The notes under the pieces: generated by a model
Told to the model about the DNA's origin: nothing
What the model saw: only the letters and a program-made list of their open reading frames with translations
Databases searched by the model: none
Part shown: one piece after another, positions 1-8,236 of the stretch
How positions within the stretch are numbered: position 1 is the first letter of the stretch
Layout: the number at the start of each line of letters is the position of its first letter
Assembly (NCBI GenBank): GCA_007096045.1
Contig: SFAU01000220.1
Location: 1 to 46,126, forward strand
DNA: 46,126 nucleotides
From: Microcystis novacekii Mn_MB_F_20050700_S1
Lineage (GTDB): Bacteria; Cyanobacteriota; Cyanobacteriia; Cyanobacteriales; Microcystaceae
Direction of reading: 5' to 3'
Made by a program: the position numbers and the translations under genes

Positions 1-2
1 TT

Positions 3-104
3 AGACTTTTGGGGCTGAGTGTAATCCAGTCCGGAAATCCGAATTTATTGGCTTGTCCGATAGATTCAGGGTTACAGAAAGCTCCCGTTAAAGCGTCAGC
101 TTAA
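3..104 (+). CDS. tnpB: C-terminal end of a TnpB-like protein (cut by window edge)
   Basis: An open frame runs in from the left edge and ends at TAA 102-104. Its last residues, LQKAPVKASA, align with the end of the second TnpB remnant in this window (NQESPVKLTL, 4981), and in both cases the stop codon lies inside the same type of GC-rich hairpin. TnpB proteins are RNA-guided nucleases of IS200/IS605-type elements whose 3' end overlaps the guide RNA. Only the extreme C-terminus is visible, so whether the gene is intact to the left cannot be judged. The frame was chosen from this similarity; other frames also stop nearby. Confidence 0.45.
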   Translation, partial: RLLGLSVIQSGNPNLLACPIDSGLQKAPVKASA

Positions 105-110
105 CGGGAG
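82..110 (+). repeat. Hairpin at TnpB 3' end (element right end / guide RNA scaffold)
   Basis: A perfect 10-bp stem, CTCCCGTTAA (82-91) with TTAACGGGAG (101-110), closes the loop AGCGTCAGC. A hairpin with the same core loop sequence (AGCGTCAGC) occurs at 4975-5003 on the end of another TnpB remnant. In IS200/IS605 elements the right end forms such structures and serves as scaffold of the omega/re RNA; assignment here is by analogy. Confidence 0.55.
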
Positions 111-236
111 TAGATTACTTTGATTGTCTCAGGCCTCTGGCTTGAGACTTTGAGAGATACCCCCTCTTAAGGAAAATCTCTTAAAGTCCATTGTTAGGAT
201 GTGTTAGGAAAAAAGTATCGGTCAATTGGTGTGTAT

Positions 237-1817
237 ATGACCTACTGCGTTAATCCCGCCTGTTTTCAACCGAAAAACGCTCCGACAGCCTCAATCTGCG
301 AGAATTGCGGTTCAAAACTTATTCTGCACGAGCGCTATCAAATCCTAAAGATTTTAGGGAAGGGAGGGTTTGGGGCAACTTTTGCTGCATCGGATCTGTC
401 CCTACTGGGTAAACCAATATGTGTGGTCAAACAACTACGACCTTCCACTGACAATCCTAAGGTTTTTCGCATGGCCAAAGAACTGTTCGAGCGAGAAGCG
501 GAAACCTTGGCTAAATTGGAGATTCATCCGCAGGTTCCCCGATTATTAGACTATTTTGAAGATAATCAACAGTTTTATCTAGTTCAAGAATACGTTAAAG
601 GTCATAACCTGCACCAAGAGGTAAAAAAACGCGGTCCGTTTAGCGAAGCGGGAGTCAAACAGTTTTTAAGCGAACTTTTGCCGATTTTGAAATATATCCA
701 CGCACAAAAGGTAATTCATCGGGATATCAAGCCCGCTAACCTAATTCGTCGGCAAACAGACCGAAAATTGGTTCTAATTGACTTTGGGGCGGTTACAAAT
801 CAAGTTAACACTATGATTGCTAGTACCGACTCTCAAACCTCTTTCACTAATTTTGCCTTGGGAACCCAAGGTTTTGCCCCTCCTGAACAGATGGCCATGC
901 GTCCCGTCTACGCTAGTGATATCTATGCGGTGGGAGTTACCTGTCTCTATCTACTCACGGGCAGCTCTCCTAAAGATATCGAAGTTGATGCCAATACAGG
1001 TGAATTACTCTGGGAAAAATTAGTCGAGGTGAGTCCCCAGTTTGCCCAAGTCCTGAAAACAACGCTGGAAGTCTCTGTCCGTCACCGCTACAAATCCGCC
1101 CAAGAGGTAATGGATGCCTTGGACATGACAGCTTATTCCGATAGTCTAGCCCAAAGTTTAATCACCGCTCCAGTGGTTACTTCCCCGAAACCCCAACAAG
1201 ATTCAAACCTGATAGCCAATTCCTCCGTTTCTGCCCCGTCAAGTTCCAAATTTCGCCCCAAAAATCCCGGGGCTTCTCCAGATAAGATGCCGGGGGAACA
1301 GATGGCTTGTTCAACAATCAATACAATTGTATTGTCTAGAGATCAAGCCCGCAGTACCACAGGTCTAACCTTACTGAAGAAAAAACCCCGCTTAGATGAA
1401 AAAGCGATTCTCGATGCTTACAATAAAGGCCAGCGCAATTTTGCCCAAGAGGAATTACCGAATCTCAATCTGGCCAAAGCAAAACTTTTGGGGGTAAATT
1501 TCTATCAATGCAAATTAACAGGAACTAATTTACAAGGGGCAGCTCTGTCCAATGCCGATCTGGGCCGGGCTGATCTCAGTCAAGCTATTCTCAAAAATAC
1601 CAATTTAAATAATGCCTATCTCGGTTATACAAACCTCGAAAGTGCCGATTTACGCGGGGCTAATCTCACCCAGGCCTATCTTCGCCACGCTAATCTCAAA
1701 GGTGCTAATCTTTGCGGGGCTAATCTCTGTGATGCCCAAGTAACTCAAGAACAAATCGCCTTAGCAAAAACCAATTGGTTAACAGTTATGCCTAGTGGCA
1801 AACGCGGTTCCTGGTAA
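237..1817 (+). CDS. Ser/Thr protein kinase with N-terminal zinc ribbon and C-terminal pentapeptide repeats
   Basis: Predicted cytosolic eukaryotic-type (Hanks) kinase of 526 residues. The ATG at 237 is preferred over the upstream GTG at 201 because it puts the zinc-ribbon cysteines (C4, C9, C21, C24) at the usual N-terminus. The kinase domain (about residues 33-298) has the glycine loop GKGGFGATF, the VVK lysine, HRDIKPAN (161-168) and DFG (182-184), so all key catalytic residues are present. A linker rich in Ser and Pro leads to pentapeptide repeats (about 393-513, A(D/N)LxxANL pattern), expected to fold as a right-handed beta helix for protein contacts. The architecture is like SpkB-type cyanobacterial kinases. 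Substrate unknown. No obvious Shine-Dalgarno site precedes the start. Confidence 0.88.
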   Translation: MTYCVNPACFQPKNAPTASICENCGSKLILHERYQILKILGKGGFGATFAASDLSLLGKPICVVKQLRPSTDNPKVFRMAKELFEREAETLAKLEIHPQVPRLLDYFEDNQQFYLVQEYVKGHNLHQEVKKRGPFSEAGVKQFLSELLPILKYIHAQKVIHRDIKPANLIRRQTDRKLVLIDFGAVTNQVNTMIASTDSQTSFTNFALGTQGFAPPEQMAMRPVYASDIYAVGVTCLYLLTGSSPKDIEVDANTGELLWEKLVEVSPQFAQVLKTTLEVSVRHRYKSAQEVMDALDMTAYSDSLAQSLITAPVVTSPKPQQDSNLIANSSVSAPSSSKFRPKNPGASPDKMPGEQMACSTINTIVLSRDQARSTTGLTLLKKKPRLDEKAILDAYNKGQRNFAQEELPNLNLAKAKLLGVNFYQCKLTGTNLQGAALSNADLGRADLSQAILKNTNLNNAYLGYTNLESADLRGANLTQAYLRHANLKGANLCGANLCDAQVTQEQIALAKTNWLTVMPSGKRGSW

Positions 1818-1999
1818 GGGACTTGCGCTTTGATCATGTACCTTTTGGGCGAACGCAGTTCGCCCCTACATTGTGGACAAAATCCGTTACTGTCGGGGCG
1901 CAAGGCTTGCGCCCTCCGCGCTGCGGGGGTTTGCTGATCACCCTAAGTAGGGAGAGAGCCTTCGAGAACCCCCTTCCAATAAGGGACTTGCGCTTTGAT
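1815..1999. repeat. Repeat-rich spacer: direct repeat and two perfect hairpins
   Basis: The 20-mer TAAGGGACTTGCGCTTTGAT occurs at 1815-1834 and again at 1980-1999. Between the copies are two perfect short palindromes: GGGCGAAC-GCA-GTTCGCCC (1847-1865) and GGGCGCAAG-G-CTTGCGCCC (1896-1914). The first could terminate the kinase transcript but has no T-run. An open frame across this spacer (1823-2098) has no protein-like composition and is not called. Confidence 0.6.
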
Positions 2000-2136
2000 A
2001 ATATGCCATCTGGCTGGTCTGATTCTTCTACAGAGCGATTTTCAAAGCTGGGATATTATTCCCACGCCAGTCCCTCATCTTTTTTCAGTGATCAGTAAAC
2101 AGTAATCAGTAAACAGTGATCAGCAGACCCTAATTA

Positions 2137-2351
2137 GGGTTTGCGGCAAAAAGCTTTTCCTGGGGGCAGGGTGTGGGGTGTGGGGTGTGGGGTGTGGTTT
2201 TTTACCGATTTTGAGGTAGTCAGTTACCTAATTTTCAGGGAAAAAGTACCTCAATTTTCCCCCTGATCCCTCCCATGCCTGGTACTTTTTGATTGACAAA
2301 AAGTCTAAAAGTCTTACCCAAAAAGGTTTTTAGATTTTTTGCCGCAAACCC
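2137..2351. mobile_element. MITE-like element with 16-bp terminal inverted repeats
   Basis: GGGTTTGCGGCAAAAA at 2137-2152 is exactly inverted as TTTTTGCCGCAAACCC at 2336-2351, enclosing 183 bp with no coding potential. The interior holds a short tandem array of GTGTGGG (about 2170-2197). No clear target-site duplication is seen at the flanks. The size and structure fit a non-autonomous miniature inverted-repeat element; the parent transposase family is not known to me. Confidence 0.6.
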
Positions 2352-2382
2352 CACTTAAAACTCAAATCTGATAACTTACCCA

Positions 2383-2421
2383 CTGATAACTGATAACTGA
2401 TAACTGATAACTGATAACTGA
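2383..2421. repeat. (TGATAAC)n short tandem repeat
   Basis: About five head-to-tail copies of the heptamer TGATAAC lie directly at the 3' end of desA. The same heptamer recurs at 6401-6436 and 25552-25583 and in single copies elsewhere, making it a dispersed short tandem repeat of intergenic DNA in this genome. Confidence 0.75.
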
Positions 2422-2422
2422 T

Positions 2423-3463
2423 TTAACCGCGGCTTTCCTTAAAGGTTTTGTAGGCGGTTTCGGAGTCGAAAATATGGCAATAATCAACAATTCGCTGCAT
2501 TAATGCCCAAGAAAACTTGGTTTCTTTCAGGTGACTACCCCAATTTTCTTTGAGACTAGCGTGAACTTTGCGGAGGTTATAGGAAGGAATCGCCGTCGAG
2601 ATATGATGGGGGATATGGACATTAATATCGTGACAGAGAATCTCTACCCAACGGGGATAGCTACAGTGAACCGTTCCTTCTAGTTGCGCTAAAGCTTGAT
2701 TCCACTCTTCGGGATAGGAAAATTGAATATCGGGGTCTGTGTGATGGACAAGGGTAAAGGTACTCATCCAAAAATGATAGACAAACCAAGGTACCACCCA
2801 AAATTTGACCAATCCCCAGACACCAGTGTAGAAAATTAGGGTTGGGAAAAAAATAGCGGCAAAAACTAGGACGACAATCATCGAAAAGCGGGCTTTGTCC
2901 CGTTCGTTCTCTTTGAATTGTTCGATATTGAAGTGTAGAATAGCCCAGTGGGCGATCGAACCGAGCCACCAGAAACGTCCGCGGATGCCACGATAAAAGA
3001 GACGCACTAGGGGATTAGCTGAGTTAAAAGCTTCTAATTCCCACGGATCCCAAGCATTATCTATAGTTACCATGTTAGTTTTCGCATGATGGCGATCGTG
3101 CAGGAAACGCCAGCAGTGGAAGGGATAGATCAGCGGTAAGAGGAAAATATGACCGACAAGATCATTAACCCAGGGTCGATTAGAAAAAGACCGATGACCG
3201 CCATCATGGGCGATCACAAAGAATCCCGTTAAAGCTGTACCAGTGAAAATCCAAGCTAAAGGCAGTAAATACCAGGGAGAATAAACTAGCATCGCATAAC
3301 CGGCAATGACCGCCAAAATATTCGTAATCACACCAAACCAAGCTTTAACTGGGTCTTTCTGGAAATATTCTTTGGGAATGGTTTTAATAATATCTTTCAG
3401 TTTAAAGTCTGGCTCGATCGAGGTGATCAACTCCCCATGCAATTTATCCGTCGTTGCCGTCAT
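2423..3463 (-). CDS. desA: Acyl-lipid delta-12 (omega-6) fatty acid desaturase
   Basis: Membrane-bound di-iron desaturase of 346 residues, inserting the delta-12 double bond into oleoyl chains of membrane glycerolipids with ferredoxin as electron donor. The three histidine boxes are complete: HDGGH (86-90), HDRHH (122-126) and HIPHH (283-287). Hydrophobic segments flank them (about 47-82, 105-115, 195-245). The start at 3463 is preferred to the frame's upstream start at 3499 because GGAG lies 6 nt before this ATG and the protein then begins MTATTDK with normal family length. It is monocistronic, reading away from a MITE-rich spacer. DesA rather than a delta-15 enzyme (DesB) is judged from overall sequence feel, so positional specificity is less certain than the family. 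Confidence 0.85.
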   Translation of the reverse strand: MTATTDKLHGELITSIEPDFKLKDIIKTIPKEYFQKDPVKAWFGVITNILAVIAGYAMLVYSPWYLLPLAWIFTGTALTGFFVIAHDGGHRSFSNRPWVNDLVGHIFLLPLIYPFHCWRFLHDRHHAKTNMVTIDNAWDPWELEAFNSANPLVRLFYRGIRGRFWWLGSIAHWAILHFNIEQFKENERDKARFSMIVVLVFAAIFFPTLIFYTGVWGLVKFWVVPWFVYHFWMSTFTLVHHTDPDIQFSYPEEWNQALAQLEGTVHCSYPRWVEILCHDINVHIPHHISTAIPSYNLRKVHASLKENWGSHLKETKFSWALMQRIVDYCHIFDSETAYKTFKESRG

Positions 3464-3660
3464 GAAATCTCCAATTACACTTAGGTGAACCCTTGACAAG
3501 AAATCAGCTAGGAGGTGTGGCTAAATTCTGCCTACTACCACAAGCCATCTTTTTTGTCAATATATTCTTAACTTTAATTAATAAACTTCCGCGAAGCTTA
3601 ATAATCCTTTACTTTATATACCATAAGAGGAGATTTTCTGTTTTGGCAAAATTTGACGGC

Positions 3661-3937
3661 GGGTGCATCTCATTTTTGTAAATCTACCAATTGGGATTTT
3701 TACGGGGAAACTCTCGGCTAAAATCGGGCATTACTTCCGATTTTATCACTCAATCCAAGCCTTTGGGGGGTTCTACCCCCCAAACCCCCCGTTGGGGTCG
3801 TGGCGCCGCCCCCAAACCCCGGAGCGCATTAGTTTTTCGGTGGGATGCTTATAGACAGCTGCTGATACATTTGTCATCATCTAAGAGTCACTGATAATTG
3901 CTGATTGTCGGTATTCCTGCAAATCTGAGATGCACCC
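3661..3937. mobile_element. MITE-like element with 12-bp inverted repeats and 8-bp target duplication
   Basis: GGGTGCATCTCA (3661-3672) is exactly inverted as TGAGATGCACCC (3926-3937). The element is flanked by the direct repeat TTGACGGC at 3653-3660 and 3938-3945, a clear target-site duplication. The 277-bp interior has no transposase; it carries a C/G-rich palindrome (GGGGGG...CCCCCC near 3764-3784). It sits in the spacer between desA and the TPR gene. An 8-bp duplication is shared by several IS families (for example ISL3, IS256, IS66), so the parent cannot be assigned from this alone. Confidence 0.8.
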
Positions 3938-4011
3938 TTGACGGCTGCCTTTTGCCTTCAGAAGCTGATAACTGATAAAAAAAGGAAATATTGACTATTT
4001 TTAGGCGTTTT

Positions 4012-4926
4012 TTAACGATTAGCGGTGCTTTCTAGGGATTTAATCTCCTCCTGTACCTTACGGTGTTCGCGATTTAACTGTTTTTTGACTGATTCGGGGA
4101 GTTGTTCCTGTTTTTTCAGGGCATTATTAAAGTAATCTAATGCCAGTTTCAAAGAGCCGGTATTTTTATCCGTATTGCCTTGAATTCTTAGGATTTGACC
4201 CTTCAGATACATTAATTCTGGATTATCGGGGGTCGCTTTCAGAGCGTTATCGATAAACTGCAAAGCCTGATCGTACTGCTTTAAATCCCGGTAAGCTAGA
4301 GCTATACCTCGATCAACCAAGTAATCTGGACTTCCGTAGGTTTCTAGCCGTTCAATTGCCTCTTGGGGACTAGAAAAGGGCAGATTAACCGCTAAAATCA
4401 AATCCATATAACCCTTTAACAGGTTCAATTCCGGATCCGTAGGATTAGCCTTTTCCGCAGTTTCCAAATACTGAAACACCTGTTGTAATCTGGGGATAGC
4501 CGATACTGCTCCTTCGGTTTGAAAAACGTAGGTTCCCTCTAAAAAACTCCCCACCGCTAGATACAAATTTCCCCTTAAAGGGTCGCTGTCCTGCATTTGT
4601 TTGGCCGCTGCCTTAGTTTTCTCGGAGTAGGTTTTGAGGGTGTTCCAATCCTGGTCGGTAAAAGCAAGAGAGGCACGCATAGCATGGGACAAAGGTTCTT
4701 GGGGTTCCTTTTCTGTGGCCTCAACAATTAATTTTTTTGCCTCTAGATAATTACCTTGTTTAAAAATAGCGTTAAAAGCGGCCTCGGTCTTATCGCCAAT
4801 CGGTCGGGGATTAGTTTTGCGGAAAGGATCTCCGGCCAACCCGGGACTAATCCAGTTAACCACTACCATAACAGCCAGCGAAGCACCGATCGCCATTTTT
4901 TTCGTTAAACCTAACCTCAGCACCAT
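4012..4926 (-). CDS. Exported or membrane-anchored TPR-repeat protein
   Basis: A 304-residue protein with an N-terminal hydrophobic stretch (about residues 11-30, ending PGLAG) that looks like a signal peptide or anchor. It is followed by tetratricopeptide-like helical repeats, clearest around LVDRGIALAYRDLKQYDQALQ and PELMYLKGQILRIQGN. TPRs mediate protein-protein contacts; partners are unknown. The start at 4926 is preferred over 4965 because GGAG lies 10 nt upstream and the extra residues of the longer frame run towards the adjacent TnpB hairpin. The C-terminus is strongly charged (KKQLNREHRKVQEE). The TnpB remnant ends only about 50 bp upstream, so that insertion may have replaced the native promoter region. 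Confidence 0.7.
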   Translation of the reverse strand: MVLRLGLTKKMAIGASLAVMVVVNWISPGLAGDPFRKTNPRPIGDKTEAAFNAIFKQGNYLEAKKLIVEATEKEPQEPLSHAMRASLAFTDQDWNTLKTYSEKTKAAAKQMQDSDPLRGNLYLAVGSFLEGTYVFQTEGAVSAIPRLQQVFQYLETAEKANPTDPELNLLKGYMDLILAVNLPFSSPQEAIERLETYGSPDYLVDRGIALAYRDLKQYDQALQFIDNALKATPDNPELMYLKGQILRIQGNTDKNTGSLKLALDYFNNALKKQEQLPESVKKQLNREHRKVQEEIKSLESTANR

Positions 4927-4974
4927 GGTCAAAAGTCTCCTTGAGCGAATGAAAAAATCTGTCACATTGACACT

Positions 4975-5003
4975 CCCCCGTCACAGCGTCAGCTTGACGG
5001 GGG
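4975..5003 (-). repeat. Hairpin at TnpB remnant right end
   Basis: Read on the minus strand, a CCCCCGTCA / TGACGGGGG stem closes a loop with core GCTGACGCT. It is the same loop, reverse-complemented, as the hairpin at 82-110. The stop codon of the TnpB remnant (4981-4983) lies inside it. It marks the right end and probable guide-RNA scaffold of a dead IS200/IS605-like element. Confidence 0.6.
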
Positions 5004-5447
5004 ATTCTTGATTCACAGAAACCCGCTTTTCGGTACAAGTACCAACGAGTCTTACAGTTTCTCCCCAAGCTTGAAATTCCGACTGTCCATCGGTATTTGT
5101 TGACAGTATTCTCATACCTTCTTCCCTTAAATTCTTGACGGCGTTTTCATCTCTATCGTGATGACTCTTACATTCTGGACAAATCCATTCACGAATATTG
5201 AGAGTCAACAAATCATTTTTAAATCCACAGTAGCCTCAGCTAACCATTCAAAATCTGGTTGTTTCTTGAGTTGAGTAAGGTCTTTTGCCATGGCACAGTA
5301 GGTCATTCCTTTACCCGTCTCTAGGTACTGATTGTTAGTTTTATTTAAGTAGTAATTCCAGACAAAACGAACGCAACCAAAGTTTTTACTTAAGGCCAAT
5401 TCTTGTTCTTTGTTTGGGTATATTCTCACTTTCAAAACATTTAACAT
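4981..5447 (-). pseudogene. tnpB: TnpB-like gene with internal deletion
   Basis: Two minus-strand frames give the two ends of one TnpB protein. The first (5205-5447) begins MLNVLKVRIYPNKEQELALS and continues through NFGCVRFVWNYYL, the typical N-terminal wedge/helix-turn-helix region. The second (4981-5211) holds the zinc-finger region WICPECKSHHDRDENAVKNL and the C-terminal tail. The RuvC core that should lie between, roughly two hundred or more residues, is missing and the pieces are in different frames, so the protein cannot work as a nuclease. No TnpA transposase accompanies it. The final hairpin is kept. Confidence 0.8.
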
Positions 5448-5588
5448 CAGCCTGAACCCATCTGTGCTATCTTTTTACTATAACACTTACCGCTTAAATA
5501 TGTCAAGCTCATACATACCTTGAGAATCAAGCCTTTACCAATAAGGAAACGCTGTTGCGTTAGTTTAGATTTTGGCGGCAATTCATCT

Positions 5589-5634
5589 CCCGTTAATTTC
5601 TGGTATATTTTTGATTAAGGAGAAATTTAACGGG
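5589..5634. repeat. Imperfect inverted repeat upstream of ABC ATPase gene
   Basis: CCCGTTAATTTC (5589-5600) pairs with GAAATTTAACGGG (5622-5634), one base bulged, across a 21-nt loop. The CCCGTTAA core resembles the stem of the TnpB hairpin at 82-110, so it may be the other end of a related element, or a transcription terminator-like structure. The 246-bp spacer 5448-5693 shows nothing else I can support. Confidence 0.4.
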
Positions 5635-5699
5635 ATTCCTCTTGCTCCATTTAGATAGAAACGAGTTTCTAGACTTAATTTCCAGTTATTTTCTTGTCA

Positions 5700-6347
5700 A
5701 TGCTTTATCTCAAAGATGTGGTTTATCATCCTCCCGCTGCCGTCAATCCCATTTTACAGCGGATTAATCTCGAATTAGCTCCCCAAGAATTAGGTCTGAT
5801 TGTCGGCCCCAGTGGTTCCGGAAAAACGACTCTTTTGGAAATTCTAGCAGGCTTTGCCGATAAAACAGGAGGGACGATTCACTGGCGCGACCAAGAATTA
5901 ACGGTGCTGCACCTGCAACAATTAGGAGGAATCGTTTTTCAGTTTCCTGAACGTCATTTTTGCGGTAAAACCATCCTTGAGGAGTTGCGTCTCGGTCATC
6001 CAGAAATTAAAAGCGATCGCCTAACAGCGGCCCTAAAGGAGGTAGGATTAGAAAATATTCCTCTGGATACTTCTCCCCACAATCTTAGTGGAGGTCAACA
6101 GCGTCGTTTATCCCTCGCTGTCCAGTTAATCCGGCAGCCTAATCTGTTACTTCTCGATGAACCTACGGCCGGTTTAGATTGGTCGATGCGTCGTCAATTG
6201 GCTAAACTTCTCGCTAGTCTCAAACAACACTGGACTTTATTAGTAGTTAGTCACGATGCTCAGGAATTACTGCCTATTGCTGACCGTCACTGGAAAATTG
6301 AACAAGGACATTTGAGGGAATTAACAAGTGAAAAAACAGATAGTTGA
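5700..6347 (+). CDS. ABC transporter ATP-binding protein, homologue of plastid ABCI11/NAP14
   Basis: A single ATPase domain of 215 residues with Walker A GPSGSGKTT, Q-loop region IVFQFPERHF, signature LSGGQQRR, Walker B LLLLDEPTAGLD and switch histidine VVSHD. The run FQFPER..., IPLDTSPHNLSGG and AGLDW is what I recall from chloroplast ABCI11 (NAP14) and its cyanobacterial relatives, a CbiO/EcfA-like group linked to metal homeostasis in plants. The ATG at 5700 is chosen over the TTG at 5694. No permease gene adjoins, so the partner membrane subunit must lie elsewhere. The substrate is not shown by the sequence. Confidence 0.8.
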   Translation: MLYLKDVVYHPPAAVNPILQRINLELAPQELGLIVGPSGSGKTTLLEILAGFADKTGGTIHWRDQELTVLHLQQLGGIVFQFPERHFCGKTILEELRLGHPEIKSDRLTAALKEVGLENIPLDTSPHNLSGGQQRRLSLAVQLIRQPNLLLLDEPTAGLDWSMRRQLAKLLASLKQHWTLLVVSHDAQELLPIADRHWKIEQGHLRELTSEKTDS

Positions 6348-6400
6348 GGTTTTAGGGTTTTGGGGTATTAGTTGAAATTTCCCCACTCCCCTCATACCCG

Positions 6401-6436
6401 ATAACTGATGACTGATAACTGATAACTGATAACTGA
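6401..6436. repeat. (TGATAAC)n short tandem repeat
   Basis: Four or five copies of the TGATAAC heptamer, one with a base change, fill the end of the 93-bp spacer before rsmG. Same unit as at 2383-2421 and 25552-25583. Confidence 0.75.
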
Positions 6437-6440
6437 ATTA

Positions 6441-7118
6441 ATGATCCTTCCTGAATTATTTGACCTTTGGCAAGAAACGCTAGAATGGCAACCCGATGGA
6501 GCCATACAAGCGCGATTTCAACAACTTTATGACTTGATTTTAGAGGGTAATCAACGTTTTAATCTCACCCGAATTACCCAACCAGAGGAGTTTTGGGAAA
6601 AACATCTTTGGGACTCTTTATCGGGTTTAGCTTGGTTAGAAAAATCCCAGCCAGATCTATTGACAAAATCCCTATCAGTCATTGATTTGGGGACAGGGGC
6701 CGGGTTTCCGGGGCTGCCAATTGCGATCGCATATCCCCATTGGTCGGTGACTCTCTTGGATTCCACCCAAAAAAAAATTAATTTTCTTGAAGAAGTTATT
6801 GACAAATTAGAGTTAAATAACACGAAAACTCGTTTAGGTCGAGCGGAAATCGTCGGGAAAAACCTTAAACATAACTCTGCTTACGATATCGTCTGTTTGC
6901 GAGCGGTAGGTAATGTGGATATCTGTGTTAACTATGCTTTGCCTTTCCTGAAAAAAACCGGAATCGCTATTCTCTATCGTGGTCAGTGGTCGTCGGAGGA
7001 TAGTTTAAGTTTAGAGAAGAATCTAGAGAAAGCCGGCGGTAAAATCCTCGAAATTGCCAGTTTTACCACTCCCTTAAGCCAAAGTGTCCGTCATTGTCTA
7101 TATATCGGCAAGGGATAA
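6441..7118 (+). CDS. rsmG: 16S rRNA (guanine527-N7)-methyltransferase
   Basis: RsmG (GidB) methylates N7 of G527 of 16S rRNA using S-adenosylmethionine; its loss commonly gives low-level streptomycin resistance. The protein has 225 residues, normal for the family. The SAM-binding glycine motif IDLGTGAGFPGLP is at residues 81-93, followed by TLLDSTQKKINFL and the acidic/catalytic region YDIVCLRAV. The N-terminal NLTRI motif is also present. Its stop is 2 nt from the stop of the convergent antiporter gene, leaving no room for a separate terminator. Confidence 0.95.
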   Translation: MILPELFDLWQETLEWQPDGAIQARFQQLYDLILEGNQRFNLTRITQPEEFWEKHLWDSLSGLAWLEKSQPDLLTKSLSVIDLGTGAGFPGLPIAIAYPHWSVTLLDSTQKKINFLEEVIDKLELNNTKTRLGRAEIVGKNLKHNSAYDIVCLRAVGNVDICVNYALPFLKKTGIAILYRGQWSSEDSLSLEKNLEKAGGKILEIASFTTPLSQSVRHCLYIGKG

Positions 7119-7120
7119 CT

Positions 7121-8209
7121 CTAAGCGGTGAGAGGATGAAAAAAGAAAGCCAAGGCGAGGATAGCATAGGTAGCTAAGAGTAACATTCCTTCCAACCAAT
7201 TCGATCGTCCATCACTACTAATCGAATTAGCTAACCATACCGCCACAGCCACTGCCACCAACTCAAAGGGATTAAAATTTAGATCCATGGGCTGACCAAT
7301 AATATAACCCATGATAACCAAAACCGGAGCCACAAACAGGGCGATCTGCATACTGGAACCGACAGCCACAGATACCGATAGATCCATTTTATTCTTAAGG
7401 GCGACGGTGACGGCCGTAGCGTGTTCGGCCGCATTACCGATAATAGGCAAAAGAATCACCCCGGTAAACAGTGCCGTTAAACCTAGCTCTTCCGTAGCCT
7501 CCTCTAGGGATGCCACTAATAACTCCGATTCTACGGCCACAGCGACAGTAACGATCAATAAAATCAAAGCCCAAAACCAGATTTTCGGCTTTTCGGGGTT
7601 GTCTGTGGTGCTTTCCTCCTCGATACCAGCAACCCCGACATCGTAGAGATAGGTGTGGGTTTTCATGGAAAACAAGAGACTTAAACCATAGACAAAAATT
7701 AACACCGCTGCCACGGCCACGGATAGACGCTGTAGGACTACTTCCCCGACTCCCGTGGAGGTAAATTGCACGGCAGTGGGTAAAAGAATCGCCACCACCG
7801 CTAAATTCATCGCCGAAGCATTTAAACGGGCAGTTATTGGTTGAAATTCCTGTTCTTTGAAGCGTAAACCGCCTAAAAACATCGATAATCCCATAACCAA
7901 GAGTAAATTACCGATAATTGAGCCAGTAATCGTCGCTTTGACCACATCGATGAACCCTTCCCGCAAAGCGACATAGGCGAGAATTAATTCTGTGGCATTG
8001 CCAAAAGTGGCATTCATCAAACCGCCAATATTTGGCCCAACCACCACCGCAATCGCTTCGGTGGCTTCCCCCATGTAGGCCGCTAGGGGGATAATGGCTA
8101 GACAAGCGGTGATAAAAACTACCGTTCCGCCCCAGTGTAACAGCGAACCGGCGATCGATAGCGGCACAAAAATTAATAAGATGGCGAAAAGGGTGTTTTT
8201 GCTTAACAT
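7121..8209 (-). CDS. Ca2+/H+ antiporter (CAX family)
   Basis: A polytopic membrane protein of 362 residues, mostly hydrophobic, with the two inverted alpha-repeat signatures of the CaCA superfamily: GNATELI in the first half and GNAAEHATA in the second. CAX proteins use the proton gradient to remove Ca2+ (sometimes Mn2+) from the cytosol; cyanobacterial members aid salt and calcium tolerance. An acidic patch between the halves (TELYD-like loop, then EEESTTDNPEKP) corresponds to the usual central acidic region. It lies 27 bp downstream of the DUF218 gene on the same strand, and the two may be cotranscribed. Confidence 0.92.
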   Translation of the reverse strand: MLSKNTLFAILLIFVPLSIAGSLLHWGGTVVFITACLAIIPLAAYMGEATEAIAVVVGPNIGGLMNATFGNATELILAYVALREGFIDVVKATITGSIIGNLLLVMGLSMFLGGLRFKEQEFQPITARLNASAMNLAVVAILLPTAVQFTSTGVGEVVLQRLSVAVAAVLIFVYGLSLLFSMKTHTYLYDVGVAGIEEESTTDNPEKPKIWFWALILLIVTVAVAVESELLVASLEEATEELGLTALFTGVILLPIIGNAAEHATAVTVALKNKMDLSVSVAVGSSMQIALFVAPVLVIMGYIIGQPMDLNFNPFELVAVAVAVWLANSISSDGRSNWLEGMLLLATYAILALAFFFHPLTA

Positions 8210-8236
8210 AAAGTGGGTAATTTTGTCAAGATAATT

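Noticed and set aside
1823-2098. 91-residue frame after the first kinase
   Set aside because: It translates intergenic direct repeats and hairpins, and its composition is not protein-like.
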